Positions 5,089-6,308 of a DNA stretch of 6,308 bases are shown one piece after another. The translations under genes and the position numbers were made by a program. Under the pieces are notes generated by a model that saw only the letters and a list, made by a program, of their open reading frames with translations, was not told the origin of the DNA and did not search any database. The first letter of the stretch is position 1. Each line of letters starts with the position of its first letter. Source of the stretch: Chlamydiia bacterium (GTDB taxonomy: Bacteria; Chlamydiota; Chlamydiia; Chlamydiales; FEN-1388); NCBI GenBank assembly GCA_023269335.1, contig JAHFTM010000111.1:1-6308 (forward strand), read 5' to 3'.

Positions 5089-5117
5089 TTTACATTTGGA
5101 CAGAAGAACACTATTAT
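5089..5117 (+). promoter_or_regulatory. Promoter of the helical-repeat protein gene
   Basis: TTTACA (5089-5094) and TATTAT (5112-5117) are exactly 17 bases apart, and each matches the sigma70/sigma66 consensus at five of six positions. Transcription would begin near 5124, just before AAGGA (5127-5131) and the ATG at 5138. This is the best promoter in the window, and it fires divergently from hctA. Confidence 0.65.
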
Positions 5118-5137
5118 ATAGGCGATAAGGAACTTAT

Positions 5138-6308
5138 ATGAGACAAGCTACATACATCAAAATATCCATTCTCAGTGCTATATACGGGCTATTTTTACCA
5201 ATTTTATCCGCTTCACAAGAGCACTATCAAGGCCATTCATCCAAGGCACTTGTCCAAGTGAGAAGTGCTGAAATTGAGCTCGCAAAAGGCAAAGCTGATA
5301 GCTTGCAAAAAGGGTTGAAAATTTTAGAGTCTGTGATCTCAGACGTCTCTTTTAAGCGGCTTTCCCTTGAAATGCAGATGCCAATTTTTCTAAAACTTGC
5401 TCATTTTTATGAGCTGAATAAAAGCTACCTTGCTGAAGAAAAATTGCTTCTCAGTCTGATTGAAACAGCCCATTTCGAACCCTTTTTAATTCAGCTGAAA
5501 GTCAAGCTTGCTACCTCTTTTATCTTGCAAAACCGCTTGCAAGAGGCTGAAAGTCATCTGAAGAAACTGCTTAAAATCCCGCCTAAAACTCTTCCCCAAC
5601 AAGATCGTGATGAAATTGCCTCTCTTATCTTTCGCCTGAGTAACCATTATGATCAACTTCTGCAGATGGCAGAAAATGCCTATGAGAAAAAACTCTACAA
5701 TGAATCTGCCTGCTTTTATACTTTGCTGCTTCATGCCGTAAAACATAACCACTTCCCAAGGCAATCCTCGAAACAGATGAAGGATGCCTATTTGGCAAAA
5801 ATACGCCTGCGTCTTGGAGCAAGTGCTTTTCATCAAGGTGACTACAAACATGCCTCTACAATTTTAACTGCTCAAAATTACTCAATACATGCAAAAAACC
5901 TGCAAGATATCTTGCAAACCAGCCTCCTCTATTTAGCTCTCAGCTTAAAAAAGCAAGGGGCCTATGAAGCCTGCCATTTCGCATTTTGTGATTATCTAGC
6001 GCAAGCAAGTGAACAACACAAACTGCCCTTTTCTGATTTTGCCCTCCTCGGGGCTGCTTCTTCTGCCTATCAGCTACAAAACCTAGCTCAAAGCTTACTC
6101 TATATCGACGAACTTTTGCGAAGTACGAAAAACAAAAATGTAGAGCTTTTAGCAAAACTTCTCAGCGCAAAGATCCAGTTGCGTCTCAAGAATTATAAGC
6201 AAGCTCACAGTCTACTGGAAGAACTTGAAAAGTATGGATCAACAAGAAGGCAAGCTTTGTATCTTAAAGGCCTGGCCTCTGCAAATCAACAGGATCTAGA
6301 GATGGCAG
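5138..6308 (+). CDS. Exported helical-repeat (TPR-like) protein, 3' end outside the window
   Basis: The frame is open from the ATG at 5138 to the window edge (390 codons, no stop); AAGGA lies six bases before the start. Residues 1-26 look like a signal peptide: Arg2 and Lys8, a hydrophobic core (ISILSAIYGLFLPIL) and a small-residue end (SAS) before QEH, so the mature protein is probably periplasmic or further exported. The rest reads as continuous amphipathic helix pairs typical of TPR or similar solenoids, for example LQEAESHLKKLL, LGASAFHQGDYKHASTIL (about 225-242), LSLKKQGAYEACHFAF and IQLRLKNYKQAHSLLEELEKYG. No catalytic motif is seen. Such solenoids usually bind proteins. By position beside hctA it could correspond to the CT744 gene of C. 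trachomatis, but that is a recollection I could not check. Confidence 0.85.
   Translation, partial: MRQATYIKISILSAIYGLFLPILSASQEHYQGHSSKALVQVRSAEIELAKGKADSLQKGLKILESVISDVSFKRLSLEMQMPIFLKLAHFYELNKSYLAEEKLLLSLIETAHFEPFLIQLKVKLATSFILQNRLQEAESHLKKLLKIPPKTLPQQDRDEIASLIFRLSNHYDQLLQMAENAYEKKLYNESACFYTLLLHAVKHNHFPRQSSKQMKDAYLAKIRLRLGASAFHQGDYKHASTILTAQNYSIHAKNLQDILQTSLLYLALSLKKQGAYEACHFAFCDYLAQASEQHKLPFSDFALLGAASSAYQLQNLAQSLLYIDELLRSTKNKNVELLAKLLSAKIQLRLKNYKQAHSLLEELEKYGSTRRQALYLKGLASANQQDLEMA

Noticed and set aside
5486..6155. Minus-strand open frames opposite the right-hand part of the window
   Set aside because: They are shadows of the uninterrupted plus-strand repeat-protein gene, which has promoter, ribosome binding site and signal peptide.
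1..6308. tRNA, rRNA or transposase genes
   Set aside because: I saw no transposase-like reading frame, no terminal inverted repeats of an insertion sequence and no tRNA-like T-arm sequence in the spacers; none of the gaps between genes exceeds about 215 bases.

Overview
The window most likely comes from the chromosome of a member of the Chlamydiota, and probably from an environmental (Parachlamydiales-type) lineage rather than the genus Chlamydia. The main reason is a recognisable Hc1-type histone-like gene (hctA), a chlamydial signature. Its neighbours in the same direction are a RumA/RlmD-family 23S rRNA uracil methyltransferase and YajC. As I recall it, Chlamydia trachomatis has the same order (yajC, rumA, hctA, then a divergent or adjacent large protein gene; CT741-CT744); I could not check this here. 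The DNA is moderately AT-rich, and genes have clear AAGGAG-type ribosome binding sites.

Layout. Bases 1-423 (+) hold the C-terminal 140 codons of a gene that begins before the window; its end carries a His...Asp-Asn-Phe-Gly-Glu arrangement like the C-terminal half of YopT-type (C58-like) papain-fold proteases. Convergent to it, 455-1867 (-) encodes a 470-aa Ala/Ser/Thr-rich protein with homopolymeric Ala and Thr runs, two coiled coils and two short motifs resembling eukaryotic PP1-docking motifs; it looks like a candidate secreted effector. A strong inverted repeat separates it from yajC (2019-2381, -). Next, 2460-2915 (-) is an unrecognised 151-aa gene whose N-terminal third is built from two abutting tandem duplications. 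Then come rumA (3048-4451, -), a textbook intrinsic terminator, and hctA (4584-4922, -). After a 215-base divergent intergenic region, a secreted helical-repeat (TPR-like) protein gene runs from 5138 (+) off the right edge; it is open throughout and has a good promoter.

How the parts fit. The conserved core (hctA nucleoid compaction, rumA ribosome modification, yajC Sec-associated membrane protein) is made of housekeeping or developmental genes. Each seems to have its own transcription signals: a terminator sits between hctA and rumA, promoter-like sequences precede rumA, the 151-aa gene and the repeat-protein gene, and a terminator-like hairpin follows yajC. The 151-aa gene interrupts the block between rumA and yajC, and the left 1.9 kb looks like accessory, host-interaction material. 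Two start sites differ from the longest open frames: hctA most likely starts at 4922 and rumA at a TTG at 4451, because the longer frames would start inside the Shine-Dalgarno sequence and the terminator tail respectively.
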